A DNA stretch of 64,000 nucleotides from Zeimonas arvi (GTDB lineage: Bacteria; Pseudomonadota; Gammaproteobacteria; Burkholderiales; Burkholderiaceae_E), in contig NZ_VDUY01000003.1 of assembly GCF_008039575.1 (NCBI RefSeq), forward strand, positions 537,218 through 601,217. The letters are read 5' to 3'. The notes under the pieces were generated by a model that saw nothing but the letters and a program-made list of their open reading frames with translations, ran no database searches and was not told the origin of the DNA. Positions 45,394-54,776 of this stretch are shown in pieces. Every line of letters starts with the position of its first letter. Position 1 is the stretch's first letter. A program made the position numbers and the translations under genes.

Positions 45394-46517
45394 CTTGCCG
45401 ATCGGGTCGGGGTTCTCGAGGCAATCTTACCGGGCCCGGGGCCCTCCTGCCCGGCCAGCCCCGCGAGCGTCTCCATGCGCTCGGCCGCCGGCAGCCGCGC
45501 GAGCGCCTCGGCGGCCTGGTGGAAGCGGCCCAGGTCGCCGGCCTCGCGCGCGAGCAGCGCCTCGAAAGCCGGCACGAGGTCGTTGTAGGCGGCCACCGAG
45601 GCCAGGTGCGCGGTAGTGAGTCGCTGGCCGAACCAGCGGTCATAGCCGGCGAAGCCGCCCCAGCGCTCGCGCAGCACTGCGTAGTCGGCCTGCAGCGCGG
45701 CAAAGATCGCATCGCGGCCCGCGAGCTTCCCGGCGTCGGCAAGCTCGCTCGCGAACAGGCGCTCGAGCGACTCGCGATGGCGCCGCAGCAGGGAGAGGAA
45801 GTCGGCGCGGCGCGCGGAATGCTCGCGCCAGGCATCCCGCAGCCGCGGGTCGCCGCCGCTCGCGATGCGCGCGTCCAGCCAGCGCTCCAGGCCGGCGCGC
45901 TCGACCGCGGTGGCATAGGACTCGTTGAACGTGGAGTCGCCCTTGAGGTAGACCCGCTGGTGGGCGAGCTCGTGGAAGACCAGCCGCGCCAGCTCGACCT
46001 CGTGCCGGTTCACGATGGTGCTGAGCAGCGGATCGGCGAACCAGCCCAGCGTGGAATAGGCGGGCACGCCCGACACGAAGGCCTCGAAGCCCTCGTCGCG
46101 CATGCGCTGGGCGAAGCGCTCGGCGTCGTCGCGCGAGAAGTATCCCCGGTAACCCACGCAACCGGCCACCGGGAAGCAGGACTGGCGCAACTTCAGCGAC
46201 AACGGAGGCGCGGCGAACACGTTCCAGACCACGAAGGGCCGGTCGATGGCCGTGTAGCGGGTGTAGCTGTCGTTGTCGGGCAGGGCCAGCTCGCGCGAGG
46301 CGAAGTCGCGGATCTCGAGCGCGCGTTGCAACCGCTCGCGCAACTGCGGCTCGGTGGCCGGATCGGCGATCAGGGCCGAGACCGGCTCGGCCCGCCGGAT
46401 CAGGTCGAGGTGGCCGGCAGCGGACTGCCACCAGTAGGCCGGGCCATCGGTCCAGGCGGCGCAGCCGGAAAGCGACGCAAGGCCCAGCGCGGCCGCCAGC
46501 GTCAGGCCCGCTCGCAT
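45390..46517 (-). CDS. Putative zinc aminopeptidase, lipoprotein
   Basis: A protein of 375 residues. The lipobox LASLSGC near residue 19 predicts a lipoprotein. The zinc site is HELAHQRVYLKGDSTFNESYA, with a downstream glutamate as third ligand, which matches a family of predicted aminopeptidases common in proteobacteria. Other conserved segments are YTAIDRPFVVWNVFAAPP and GYRGYFSRDDAERFA. The start shares one base with the molybdoenzyme stop (TGATG) and its stop overlaps fadD. The substrate is unknown. Confidence 0.85.
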   Translation of the reverse strand: MRAGLTLAAALGLASLSGCAAWTDGPAYWWQSAAGHLDLIRRAEPVSALIADPATEPQLRERLQRALEIRDFASRELALPDNDSYTRYTAIDRPFVVWNVFAAPPLSLKLRQSCFPVAGCVGYRGYFSRDDAERFAQRMRDEGFEAFVSGVPAYSTLGWFADPLLSTIVNRHEVELARLVFHELAHQRVYLKGDSTFNESYATAVERAGLERWLDARIASGGDPRLRDAWREHSARRADFLSLLRRHRESLERLFASELADAGKLAGRDAIFAALQADYAVLRERWGGFAGYDRWFGQRLTTAHLASVAAYNDLVPAFEALLAREAGDLGRFHQAAEALARLPAAERMETLAGLAGQEGPGPGKIASRTPTRSAR

Positions 46518-48589
46518 CACGGCGCCGGGCGCAGCTCGACCAGGCAGTCGTAGAAGGTCGGGCCGCGCCCCAGGTCGGTGAGCGCCTGGCTGGTGACCGC
46601 GTTCACGTTGCGCCCGCCCTGGGTGAGCTTGTGCCACCAGATGCCCCAGGCCACCGGCACGCCGGGGCGCGCGCGGTCGCTGACACTGGCCCGTGCCAGG
46701 AAACGACCGCGATCGTTGAACACCTCGACCATGTCGCCGTGGGTCACGCCGCGCGCGGCGGCGTCGTCGGGGTGGATCTCGACGGCCGGCTCCTTCGCCT
46801 GGGCCTGCAGCCCGGGGATGTTGACGAAGGTCGAGTTCAGGAAGGTGCGCGCCGGCGGCGAGATCAGCGCCAGCGGGTAGCGCGCGGCCAGCCCGGGGTT
46901 GGAGATCGCCGACTCCCAGGGCGGCACCCAGTCGGGCAGCGGGTCGAGCCCCTGGTCGGCCAGCCGCTGGCTGTAGAACTCGCAACGCCCCGACGGCGAG
47001 GGGAAACCGCCTTGCGCGAAGGGCGCGTCGGCGTGGCGCATCTTGGCCCAGCCCTCGCGCCGGAGCTGCTCGAGCGAAACGCCGCCGGCCTGCGGCGCGT
47101 CCCAGTCCATGGCGTCGCGCACGATGTCCTCGTCGCTGGCGCGCAGCGCCGGCTCGTCGAAGCCCATTCGCGCGGCCAGCTCGCGGAACACGTCGGCGTT
47201 GGGTCGCGCCTGCCCGAGCGGCGCGATCGCCGGATTGTTGGCCAGCACGTACCAGTGGCCGTAGGTCTTGTGGACGTCGAAGTGCTCGAGCTGGGTGGTG
47301 GCCGGCAGCAGCCAGTCGGCGTAGTCGGCGGTGTCGGTCTGGAAGTGCTCGAGCACCACGGTGAACAGATCCTCGCGCGCGAAGCCGGCGATCACCTTGT
47401 CGGACTCGGGCGCCACCGCCACCGGGTTGGAGTTGTAGACGATCACCGCCTCGACGGGCGGGTCGGCCTCGAGCAGCGCGTCGCCGATCTGCACCATGTT
47501 GATGGTGCGCGGCGGCTTGCCGGGCCAGCCGGGCATCAGCTCGGGCCGCACCTGCTTCGACGGCGTGACCGGCACCATGTGGCTGGCGCTCAGCAGCATG
47601 CCGCCGGCCGGGTCGCGCCAGGCGCCGGTGAGCGCCGGCAGCGAGGCGATCGCGCGCACCCCGTTGGCGCCGCCGTGGGTGCGCTGCATCCCGTAGTTCA
47701 GGCGGATGGCGGCCGGCCGCAGGGTGGCGTAGTCGCGCGCCAGGCCGATCACCTCGTCGGCGGTGATGCCGCAGATCTGCGCGACCCGCTCCGGCGGGTA
47801 CTGCGCGGCCCGCTCGGCCAGCGCCTCGAAGCCCAGCGTGCAGCGCTCGATGTAATCCCGGTCGAGCCGATCCTCGGCGATCAGCACGTTCATCATGCCA
47901 AGCGCCAGCGCCGCGTCGGTGCCGGGCATCAACGCGACGTGCTGGTGGCACTTCAGCGCGGTGTCGCTGCGGTAGGGGTCGATCGCCACCAGCTTGGCGC
48001 CGCGACGCTTGGCCTGCTGCGCGAAGGTCCAGAAATGCAGGTTCGAGGTGATCGAGTTCGACCCCCAGATCAGGATCAGGCCCGAATCGGCGAAGCGCTC
48101 GACGTCCATGCCGACCGCACCGCCCAGCGTGTACTGCAGTCCGGTCATGCCGGGCGACGAGCAGATGGTCCGGTCCAGCTGCGAGGCGCCCAGCCGGTGG
48201 AAGAAGCGGCTGGCCATGCCCTCGCCCTGCACCCAGCCCATGGTGCCGGCGTAGCTGTAGGGCAGGATGCGCTGCGGGTCGCGGGCGGCGATCGCCTTCA
48301 GCCGGGCGGTGATGTCGGCCAGGGCCTCGTCCCAGGTGGCGGGCTCGAAGCGCCCCTCGCCCTTGCGGCCGACCCGCCGCATCGGGGTCAGGATGCGGTC
48401 CGGCGAGTAGGTGCGCTCGGGATAGCGGGACACCTTGGCGCACAGGGCGCCGTGCGTGCTGGGGTGGTCGGGATCGCCGGCCACCTTCACCGCCTTGCCG
48501 TCGCGCACGGTGACCAGCAGCGCGCAGGTGTCGGGGCAGTCGTGCGGGCAGGCGCCGCGGACGATGGTCTCGGTCGATGAAGTATCCAT
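46517..48589 (-). CDS. Molybdopterin oxidoreductase of the DMSO reductase family
   Basis: A protein of 690 residues. Residues C14, C18, C22 and C50 form a [4Fe-4S] site (CPHDCPDTC and LCAKV). The Mo-bis-MGD domains contain YAGTMGWVQGEG, LILIWGSNSITSNLHFWTF, YNSNPVAVAPES and the C-terminal dinucleotide-binding SPPARTFLNSTFVN. No twin-arginine leader is present, so it is cytoplasmic. The molybdenum-ligand position (near TICSSPGMTG) does not let me name the substrate; formate-dehydrogenase-like or other roles are possible. It heads a tightly coupled three-gene unit. Confidence 0.85.
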   Translation of the reverse strand: MDTSSTETIVRGACPHDCPDTCALLVTVRDGKAVKVAGDPDHPSTHGALCAKVSRYPERTYSPDRILTPMRRVGRKGEGRFEPATWDEALADITARLKAIAARDPQRILPYSYAGTMGWVQGEGMASRFFHRLGASQLDRTICSSPGMTGLQYTLGGAVGMDVERFADSGLILIWGSNSITSNLHFWTFAQQAKRRGAKLVAIDPYRSDTALKCHQHVALMPGTDAALALGMMNVLIAEDRLDRDYIERCTLGFEALAERAAQYPPERVAQICGITADEVIGLARDYATLRPAAIRLNYGMQRTHGGANGVRAIASLPALTGAWRDPAGGMLLSASHMVPVTPSKQVRPELMPGWPGKPPRTINMVQIGDALLEADPPVEAVIVYNSNPVAVAPESDKVIAGFAREDLFTVVLEHFQTDTADYADWLLPATTQLEHFDVHKTYGHWYVLANNPAIAPLGQARPNADVFRELAARMGFDEPALRASDEDIVRDAMDWDAPQAGGVSLEQLRREGWAKMRHADAPFAQGGFPSPSGRCEFYSQRLADQGLDPLPDWVPPWESAISNPGLAARYPLALISPPARTFLNSTFVNIPGLQAQAKEPAVEIHPDDAAARGVTHGDMVEVFNDRGRFLARASVSDRARPGVPVAWGIWWHKLTQGGRNVNAVTSQALTDLGRGPTFYDCLVELRPAP

Positions 48590-48705
48590 TCGATTCCCGC
48601 AGAAGGCGCCCGGCCGGCGCCCGATCGGCTAAATCTCAATGCTAAGCTAGCAAAACGCATTTTTCAGTCATATTTCGGTCGCCGACCGGGGATTTCACCC
48701 TAGCC

Positions 48706-49896
48706 ATGCAGCTCGTCGAAGAGATCATCGCCCAACACGCCGAGATCCGCGCCCTGCGGCGCGACATCCATGCCCACCCCGAACTCAAGTTCGAGGAGTT
48801 CCGCACCGCCGACCTGGTCGCGGCCAGGCTCGAGGAATGGGGCATTCCCTGCGTGCGGGGCCTCGGCGGCACCGGCGTGGTCGGCATCGTCAAGGCCGGC
48901 AGCTCGGGCCGGGCCATCGGCCTGCGCGCCGACATGGACGCGCTGCCGATGACCGAGTTCAACAAGTTCCCGCACGCCTCGCGCAACGAAGGCAAGATGC
49001 ACGCCTGCGGCCACGACGGCCACACCGCCATGCTCCTGGCCGCGGCCCGGCACTTCTCGAAGCACCGCAACTTCGACGGCACCGTCTACCTGATCTTCCA
49101 GCCGGCCGAGGAAGGCGGCGGCGGCGCCCGCGAGATGATCAAGGACGGCATCTTCGAGAAGTTCCCCATGGAGGCAGTGTTCGGCATGCACAACTGGCCG
49201 GGCCTGAAGGCCGGCCAGTTCGCGTTGAAATCGGGCCCGGTCATGGGCTCGTCCAACGAGTTCCGCATCCGCATCCACGGCAAGGGCGCGCACGCGGCCA
49301 TGCCGCACACCGGCGTGGACCCGGTGCCGGTGGCCTGCCAGATGGTGCAGGGCTTCCAGACCATCATCACCCGGAACAAGCGCCCGGTCGAGGCGGCGGT
49401 GCTGTCGGTCACCATGATCCACGCCGGCGAGGCCACCAACGTGGTGCCCGATTTCGCCGAGATCCAGGGCACGCTGCGCACCTTCACCGTCGAGGCCATC
49501 GACCTGGTCGAGCGCCGCATGCAGGCCATCGCCGAGCACACCGCGGCCGCCTTCGACTGCACGGTCGAGTTCGAGTTCGTGCGCAACTACCCGCCCACCA
49601 TCAACCACCCGGCGGAGACCGATTTCTGCCGCGAGGTCATGATCGACGTGGTCGGCGCCGACAACGTGCTCGAGTTCGAGCCCACGATGGGCTCCGAGGA
49701 CTTCGCCTACTTCCTGCTCGAGAAGCCCGGCTGCTACGTGGTGATCGGCAACGGCGAAGGCGGCCACCGCGAGGCCGGCCACGGCATGGGGCCCTGCGTG
49801 CTGCACAACCCCAACTACGACTTCAACGACGACCTGATCCCCATCGGCGCCAGCTACTGGGTCAGGCTGGCCGAGCGCTGGCTGGCCGCCCGCTGA
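48706..49896 (+). CDS. M20-family amidohydrolase (first copy)
   Basis: A metallohydrolase of 396 residues. It contains LRRDIHAHPELKFEEF, GLRADMDALPM, the metal-binding KMHACGHDGHTAMLLAA, the catalytic glutamate in FQPAEEGGGGAREM, and MHNWPGL. The dimerisation domain follows at about 185-300. This branch hydrolyses N-acyl amino acids or small amide conjugates such as hippurate or IAA-amino acids. It lies 52 bases upstream of the first transporter permease gene and starts the peptide locus. A GCTA-AGC-TAGC palindrome lies in the promoter region at 48641-48651. Confidence 0.92.
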   Translation: MQLVEEIIAQHAEIRALRRDIHAHPELKFEEFRTADLVAARLEEWGIPCVRGLGGTGVVGIVKAGSSGRAIGLRADMDALPMTEFNKFPHASRNEGKMHACGHDGHTAMLLAAARHFSKHRNFDGTVYLIFQPAEEGGGGAREMIKDGIFEKFPMEAVFGMHNWPGLKAGQFALKSGPVMGSSNEFRIRIHGKGAHAAMPHTGVDPVPVACQMVQGFQTIITRNKRPVEAAVLSVTMIHAGEATNVVPDFAEIQGTLRTFTVEAIDLVERRMQAIAEHTAAAFDCTVEFEFVRNYPPTINHPAETDFCREVMIDVVGADNVLEFEPTMGSEDFAYFLLEKPGCYVVIGNGEGGHREAGHGMGPCVLHNPNYDFNDDLIPIGASYWVRLAERWLAAR

Positions 49897-49948
49897 GCCG
49901 CCGCGGCAGGCTGGACGGCGCACTCACCGAAGAGGGATCCCGCACCCG

Positions 49949-50932
49949 ATGCTCGCCTTCGTCGTCCGGCGGCTGCTCCAGGCCGTCGTGGTCATGCTGG
50001 TGGTCTCGTTCATCGCCTTCTCGCTGTTCCAGTACGTGGGCGACCCGGTACTGTCCATGGTCGGCCAGGACGCCACCCCCGCGGAGCGCGAGCAGCTGCG
50101 CAGCTCGCTCGGGCTCGACCAGCCCTTCTACGTGCAGTTCGGGCATTTCCTGGGCAATGCGGTGCAGGGCGAGTTCGGGCTGTCCTACCGGCAGGGCCGC
50201 AAGGTCTCCACGCTGATCGTGGAGCGCTTCCCGGCCACGCTGGAGCTGTCGCTGGCCGCCGGCCTGCTGGCGCTGCTGGTGGGCATCCCGCTGGGCGTGT
50301 ACACCGCGCTGCGACGAAAGGGCTTCCTGTCCAACCTGTTCCTGGCGGTGTCGCTGATCGGTGTGTCGCTGCCCACCTTCCTGATCGGCATCTTCCTGAT
50401 CCTGCTCTTCGCGGTGATCCTGGGCTGGCTCCCCTCCTACGGTCGCGGCGACACGGTGATGATCGGCTGGTGGTCCTCGGGCTTCTTCACCGCCAAGGGC
50501 CTGCAGCACCTGATCCTGCCGGCGATCACGCTGTGCCTGTTCCAGCTCACGCTGATCATGCGGCTGGTGCGCGCCGAGATGCTCGAGGTGCTGCGCACCG
50601 ACTACATCAAGTTCGCGCGGGCGCGCGGACTGTCCGATCGCGCGGTGCACTTCGGCCACGCGCTGAAGAACACGCTGGTGCCGGTCATCACCATCACCGG
50701 CCTGCAGCTGGGCTCGATCATCGCCTTCGCGATCGTCACCGAGACCGTGTTCCAGTGGCCGGGCATGGGCCTGCTGTTCATCCAGGCGGTGCAGTCGGCC
50801 GACATCCCGGTGATGGCCGCCTACCTGTGCCTGATCGCACTGGTCTTCGTGATCATCAACCTGATCGTCGACCTGCTCTATTTCGCCGTCGACCCGCGGC
50901 TGCGGATGGACCGCGCCGCGGCGGCGCACTGA
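49949..50932 (+). CDS. dppB: Dipeptide/oligopeptide ABC transporter permease, DppB type
   Basis: A protein of 327 residues with six membrane helices. It opens MLAFVVRRLLQAVVVMLVVSF, typical for DppB. It contains SLGLDQPFYVQFGHFL and the cytoplasmic EAA-like loop RLVRAEMLEVLRTDYIKFARARGLSD that meets the ATPase. It forms the channel with the DppC-type permease encoded at 53.8 kb. An M20 amidohydrolase gene separates it from the binding-protein gene, which is not the usual dppABCDF order. Confidence 0.93.
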   Translation: MLAFVVRRLLQAVVVMLVVSFIAFSLFQYVGDPVLSMVGQDATPAEREQLRSSLGLDQPFYVQFGHFLGNAVQGEFGLSYRQGRKVSTLIVERFPATLELSLAAGLLALLVGIPLGVYTALRRKGFLSNLFLAVSLIGVSLPTFLIGIFLILLFAVILGWLPSYGRGDTVMIGWWSSGFFTAKGLQHLILPAITLCLFQLTLIMRLVRAEMLEVLRTDYIKFARARGLSDRAVHFGHALKNTLVPVITITGLQLGSIIAFAIVTETVFQWPGMGLLFIQAVQSADIPVMAAYLCLIALVFVIINLIVDLLYFAVDPRLRMDRAAAAH

Positions 50933-50948
50933 GGCCGCGCGCGCACCG

Positions 50949-52211
50949 ATGAACGTCCGAGAGACCCTCGCCCCGCCCGCCGGCGGGCCCGGAGCCCAGG
51001 GAAGCTGGCTGGGCAACCACCCCGCGGTGGCCGCCATCCGCGCCTGGCAGCGGGAGCTGACCGTCATCCGGCGCGAGCTGCACGCCAATCCGGAACTGGG
51101 CTTCGAGGAGCACTTCACGTCCGAGGTGATCGCGCGGCAACTGGCGCGCTGGGGCGTGGACGAGGTCCACCGCGGCATCGGCCGCACCGGGGTGGTCGGC
51201 GTGATCCGCGGTCGCGACACGCACAGCGCGCGCACCGTGGGCCTGCGGGCCGACATCGACGCGCTGCCGATGCACGAGGACAACGACTTCGCGCACCGCT
51301 CGCGCAAGACCGGCTGCATGCACGGCTGCGGCCACGACGGCCACGCCACGATGCTGCTGGGCGCGGCCCGCTATCTCGCCAAGACCCGCGACTTCGACGG
51401 CACCGTGCACCTGATCTTCCAGCCGGGCGAAGAGGGCTTCGGCGGCGCGCAGGTCATGATCGACGACGGACTGTTCGAGCGTTTTCCCTGCGACACGGTC
51501 TACGCGATGCACAACTGGCCGGGGCTGCCCCCCGGCACCATCGCGGTGCGGCCCGGCCCGATGATGGCCGCCGCCGACCGGATCACGATCACCGTGGAGG
51601 GCCGTGGCGGCCACGGCGCGCACCCCTACCAGACCATCGACCCGGTCCTGGTGGCCGCGCACATCATCACCGCGGCGCAGTCCATCGTGTCGCGCAACGT
51701 GAAGCCGCTCGACTCGGCGGTGGTCAGCCTGTGCGCGATCGAGGCCGGCCACCTGGGCGCGATGAGCGTGATGCCGAGCACCGCGAAGATCGTCGGCACG
51801 GTGCGCACCTTCAAGCCCGAGACCCAGGACATGATCGAGGCCCGCCTGTCGGCGCTCGCCGCGTCGGTGGCCGCCGGCTTCGGCGCGCAGGCGCGGCTGG
51901 ACTACGAGCGGATCTACCCGGCCACGATCAACAGCCGCGCCGAGGCACTGTTCGGCCAGCAGGTGGCCGAGGAACTGGTCGGCACGGACCACGTGGTCAC
52001 CGACCTGGAGCCGAGCATGGGCGCCGAGGACTTTTCCTTCATGCTGCGCGTGCGGCCGGGCGCCTATTTCCGTATCGGCCAGGGGGGCGCCGAAGCGGGC
52101 CGGCTGCTGCACAATACCCGATACGACTTCAACGACGAGATCCTGCCGCTGGGCGCCGCGCTGTTCGCGCGGCTGGCCGAGCGCTCGATGCCGATCGGAG
52201 CGAATCGCTGA
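50949..52211 (+). CDS. M20-family amidohydrolase (second copy)
   Basis: A protein of 420 residues paralogous to the first copy. It has VIRRELHANPELGFEEHF, GLRADIDALPMHED, the metal site MHGCGHDGHATMLLGAA, IFQPGEEGFGGAQVM and MHNWPGLPPG. The N-terminus is about 25 residues longer than that of the first copy. It lies 16 bases after dppB and 52 bases before the binding-protein gene, so it is co-transcribed with the transporter. The likely role is to hydrolyse imported acylated amino acids or dipeptides. Confidence 0.92.
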   Translation: MNVRETLAPPAGGPGAQGSWLGNHPAVAAIRAWQRELTVIRRELHANPELGFEEHFTSEVIARQLARWGVDEVHRGIGRTGVVGVIRGRDTHSARTVGLRADIDALPMHEDNDFAHRSRKTGCMHGCGHDGHATMLLGAARYLAKTRDFDGTVHLIFQPGEEGFGGAQVMIDDGLFERFPCDTVYAMHNWPGLPPGTIAVRPGPMMAAADRITITVEGRGGHGAHPYQTIDPVLVAAHIITAAQSIVSRNVKPLDSAVVSLCAIEAGHLGAMSVMPSTAKIVGTVRTFKPETQDMIEARLSALAASVAAGFGAQARLDYERIYPATINSRAEALFGQQVAEELVGTDHVVTDLEPSMGAEDFSFMLRVRPGAYFRIGQGGAEAGRLLHNTRYDFNDEILPLGAALFARLAERSMPIGANR

Positions 52212-52263
52212 CCGGCGAGCCAAGCGCGCGCCAAACCACCCTGGAAAGAGAGAGGAGACGACC

Positions 52264-53850
52264 ATGCCCAAGAAACAATCGATGCTGCGCAAGAGCGCGC
52301 TGGCCTTCGCGATCACGATGGCGCTGGCAGGCGCGGCCGGCGCCAAGACCTTCCGGATCGCCGACCAGGGCGACGCCCTGTCGATGGATCCGCATTCGCT
52401 GAACGAGTCGCTGCAGCTCTCGTTCACCGGCAACATCTACGAGCCGCTGGTCGGCCGCGACAAGAAGCTCGGACTCGTGCCGGCGCTGGCCACCAAGTGG
52501 CAGCAGGTGAACCCGACCACCTGGCGCTTCGAGCTGCGCAAGGGCGTGCAGTTCCACGACGGCACGCCCTTCACCGCCGACGACGTGGTCTTCACCTTCG
52601 CGCGTGCCGCCGGCGAAGGCTCGGACATGCGCTCGTACACGAACACGATCGCCGAGGTGAAGAAGATCGACAGCCACACGATCGACATCATCACCAAGAC
52701 GCCCTTCCCCATCATTCCGGACGTGATCTCGCTCGTGTACATCATGAGCAAGAAGTGGGCGGAGGAGAACAAGGCCGAACGCCCGGTCGACAAGCGCAAG
52801 GGGGTGGAGAACGCCGCCTCGTTCAAGGCCAACGGCACCGGCCCCTTCCGCCTGCGCTCGCGCGACCCCGGCGTGCGCACGGTGCTGGTGCGCAACCTGA
52901 ACTACTGGGACAAGGTCGAGACCAACGTCGACGAGGTGGTCTTCACCCCCATCGGCAGCGACGCCACCCGGGTGGCCGCGCTGATCTCGGGCGAGATCGA
53001 CATGATGCAGCCGGTGCCGGTGCAGGACATCGCCCGCCTGACGCGCGACCCGAACCTGAACGTGATGCAGGGCCCCGAGCTGCGCACGATCTTCCTGGGC
53101 ATGGACCAGAAGCGCGACGAGCTGCTGTTCTCCAACGTGAAGGGCAAGAACCCGTTCAAGGACCAGCGGGTGCGCCAGGCCTTCTACCAGGCCATCGACA
53201 TCGAGGCGATCAAGACCCGCATCATGCGCGGCGCCGCCACGCCCACCGCGCTGATGGTGGCGCCCGGCATCAAGGGCTTCGACCCGGCGCTGAACAAGCG
53301 CCTGCCCTACAGCGTGGACGCCGCCAGGAAGCTGATGGCCGACGCCGGCTACGCCAATGGCTTCGAAGTCAAGATGAACTGCCCGAACGACCGCTACGTG
53401 AACGACAGCGAGATCTGCCAGGCGGTGGCCGGCATGCTGGCCCGCATCAACGTGAAGGTGAACCTCGAGGCCGAGACCAAGGGCACCTACTTCCCGAAGA
53501 TCCTGTCGCGCAACACCTCGTTCTACATGCTCGGCTGGACGCCGGGCACCTACGACTCGCACAACGCGCTGAACGCGCTGATGGCCACGCCGGGCGAAGG
53601 CGGCCAGGGCCAGTTCAACCTGGGCAGCTACAGCAACCCGAAGCTCGATGAGCTGACCGCGAAGATCGCGTCCGAGACCGACGAGGCCAAGCGCAACGCG
53701 ATGATCGCCGAGGCCTTCAAGATCCATTCGGACGATGTCGGCCACCTGCCGCTGCACCAGCAGGCGCTGGCCTGGGCCGCCCGCAAGAACGTGTCGGTGG
53801 TCCAGCTGCCCGACAACTTCAACATGTTCAAGTGGGTCGTCATCAAGTGA
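52264..53850 (+). CDS. ABC transporter peptide-binding protein, family 5
   Basis: A protein of 528 residues. A signal peptide (SALAFAITMALAGAAGA) precedes KTFRIADQGDALSMDPHSLNE. The family-5 motifs are RFELRKGVQFHDGTPFTADDVVF, NGTGPFRLRSRDPG and VRQAFYQAIDIEAIKTRI. AGGAG lies upstream of the ATG. It captures peptides or related solutes in the periplasm for the DppB/DppC channel. A murein-peptide or D-amino-acid dipeptide substrate would fit the neighbouring ldcA and dadA; this is inference. Confidence 0.94.
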   Translation: MPKKQSMLRKSALAFAITMALAGAAGAKTFRIADQGDALSMDPHSLNESLQLSFTGNIYEPLVGRDKKLGLVPALATKWQQVNPTTWRFELRKGVQFHDGTPFTADDVVFTFARAAGEGSDMRSYTNTIAEVKKIDSHTIDIITKTPFPIIPDVISLVYIMSKKWAEENKAERPVDKRKGVENAASFKANGTGPFRLRSRDPGVRTVLVRNLNYWDKVETNVDEVVFTPIGSDATRVAALISGEIDMMQPVPVQDIARLTRDPNLNVMQGPELRTIFLGMDQKRDELLFSNVKGKNPFKDQRVRQAFYQAIDIEAIKTRIMRGAATPTALMVAPGIKGFDPALNKRLPYSVDAARKLMADAGYANGFEVKMNCPNDRYVNDSEICQAVAGMLARINVKVNLEAETKGTYFPKILSRNTSFYMLGWTPGTYDSHNALNALMATPGEGGQGQFNLGSYSNPKLDELTAKIASETDEAKRNAMIAEAFKIHSDDVGHLPLHQQALAWAARKNVSVVQLPDNFNMFKWVVIK

Positions 53851-54776
53851 CGGCAGCGGCGCCTTCGGCGCTGCGCCGCTTCCTCGACGGCGACCTCTGG
53901 TACAGCTTCCGTACCAGCCCGGTCGCGGTCGGGGCGGCGATCGTCGCGGCGATCATGATCGTCGGGGCGCTGTTCGCGCCGTGGCTGGCGCCGCACCAGC
54001 CTTTCGACCTGGCGTCGCTGTCGCTGATGGACTCGCTGCTGCCCCCGGCCTGGCTGGAGGCGGGGCAGCTGCGCTACTTCCTCGGCACCGACGACCAGGG
54101 CCGCGACGTGCTTTCCACCATCCTGTACGGCTCGCGCATTTCGCTGCTGGTGGGCCTGGCTTCGGTGGCGGTGGCCATGGTGCTGGGCGTGGGCCTGGGG
54201 CTGCTCTCCGGCTACGTGGGCGGCCGGGTCGACGCCTTCATCATGCGGGTCGCCGACGTGCAGCTGTCTTTTCCGGCCATCCTGATCGCGCTGCTGATCG
54301 ACGGCTCGGCCCGCGCGCTGCTGCCACGCGACGCGCACAGCGACTGGCTCGCGATCGGCGTGCTGGTCGGCTCGATCGGCCTGGCCAACTGGGTGCAGTA
54401 CGCGCGCACGGTGCGCGGCTCCACGCTGGTCGAGCAGGGCAAGGAATACGTGCAGGCCGCGCGGGTCATCGGCGTGAAGCCCTGGCGGATCATGATCCGC
54501 CACGTGCTGCCCAACGTGCTCGGGCCGGTGCTGGTCATCGCCACGATCAACGTCGCGCAGGCGATCATCACCGAGGCCACGCTGTCCTTCCTGGGCGTGG
54601 GCGTGCCGCCGACATCGCCCTCGCTGGGCACGATGATCAACAACGGCAACAACTTCCTCTTCTCCGGCGAGTGGTGGCTGGTGATGTTCCCCGGCCTGGC
54701 GCTGGTGCTGCTGTGCATGTCGGTCAACCTGCTCGGCGACTGGCTGCGCGACGCCCTGAACCCGAAGCTGCGATGA
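53847..54776 (+). CDS. dppC: Dipeptide/oligopeptide ABC transporter permease, DppC type
   Basis: A protein of 309 residues with the N-terminal OppC-like helix (VAVGAAIVAAIMIVGALFAPWLAP) and FLGTDDQGRDVLSTILYGSRISLLVG. The ATPase-contact loop is QGKEYVQAARVIGVKPWRIMIRHVLPN. The GTG start at 53847 overlaps the binding-protein stop as GTGA; an ATG 15 bases upstream is an alternative. It overlaps the first ATPase gene by four bases (ATGA). Confidence 0.94.
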   Translation: MTAAAPSALRRFLDGDLWYSFRTSPVAVGAAIVAAIMIVGALFAPWLAPHQPFDLASLSLMDSLLPPAWLEAGQLRYFLGTDDQGRDVLSTILYGSRISLLVGLASVAVAMVLGVGLGLLSGYVGGRVDAFIMRVADVQLSFPAILIALLIDGSARALLPRDAHSDWLAIGVLVGSIGLANWVQYARTVRGSTLVEQGKEYVQAARVIGVKPWRIMIRHVLPNVLGPVLVIATINVAQAIITEATLSFLGVGVPPTSPSLGTMINNGNNFLFSGEWWLVMFPGLALVLLCMSVNLLGDWLRDALNPKLR

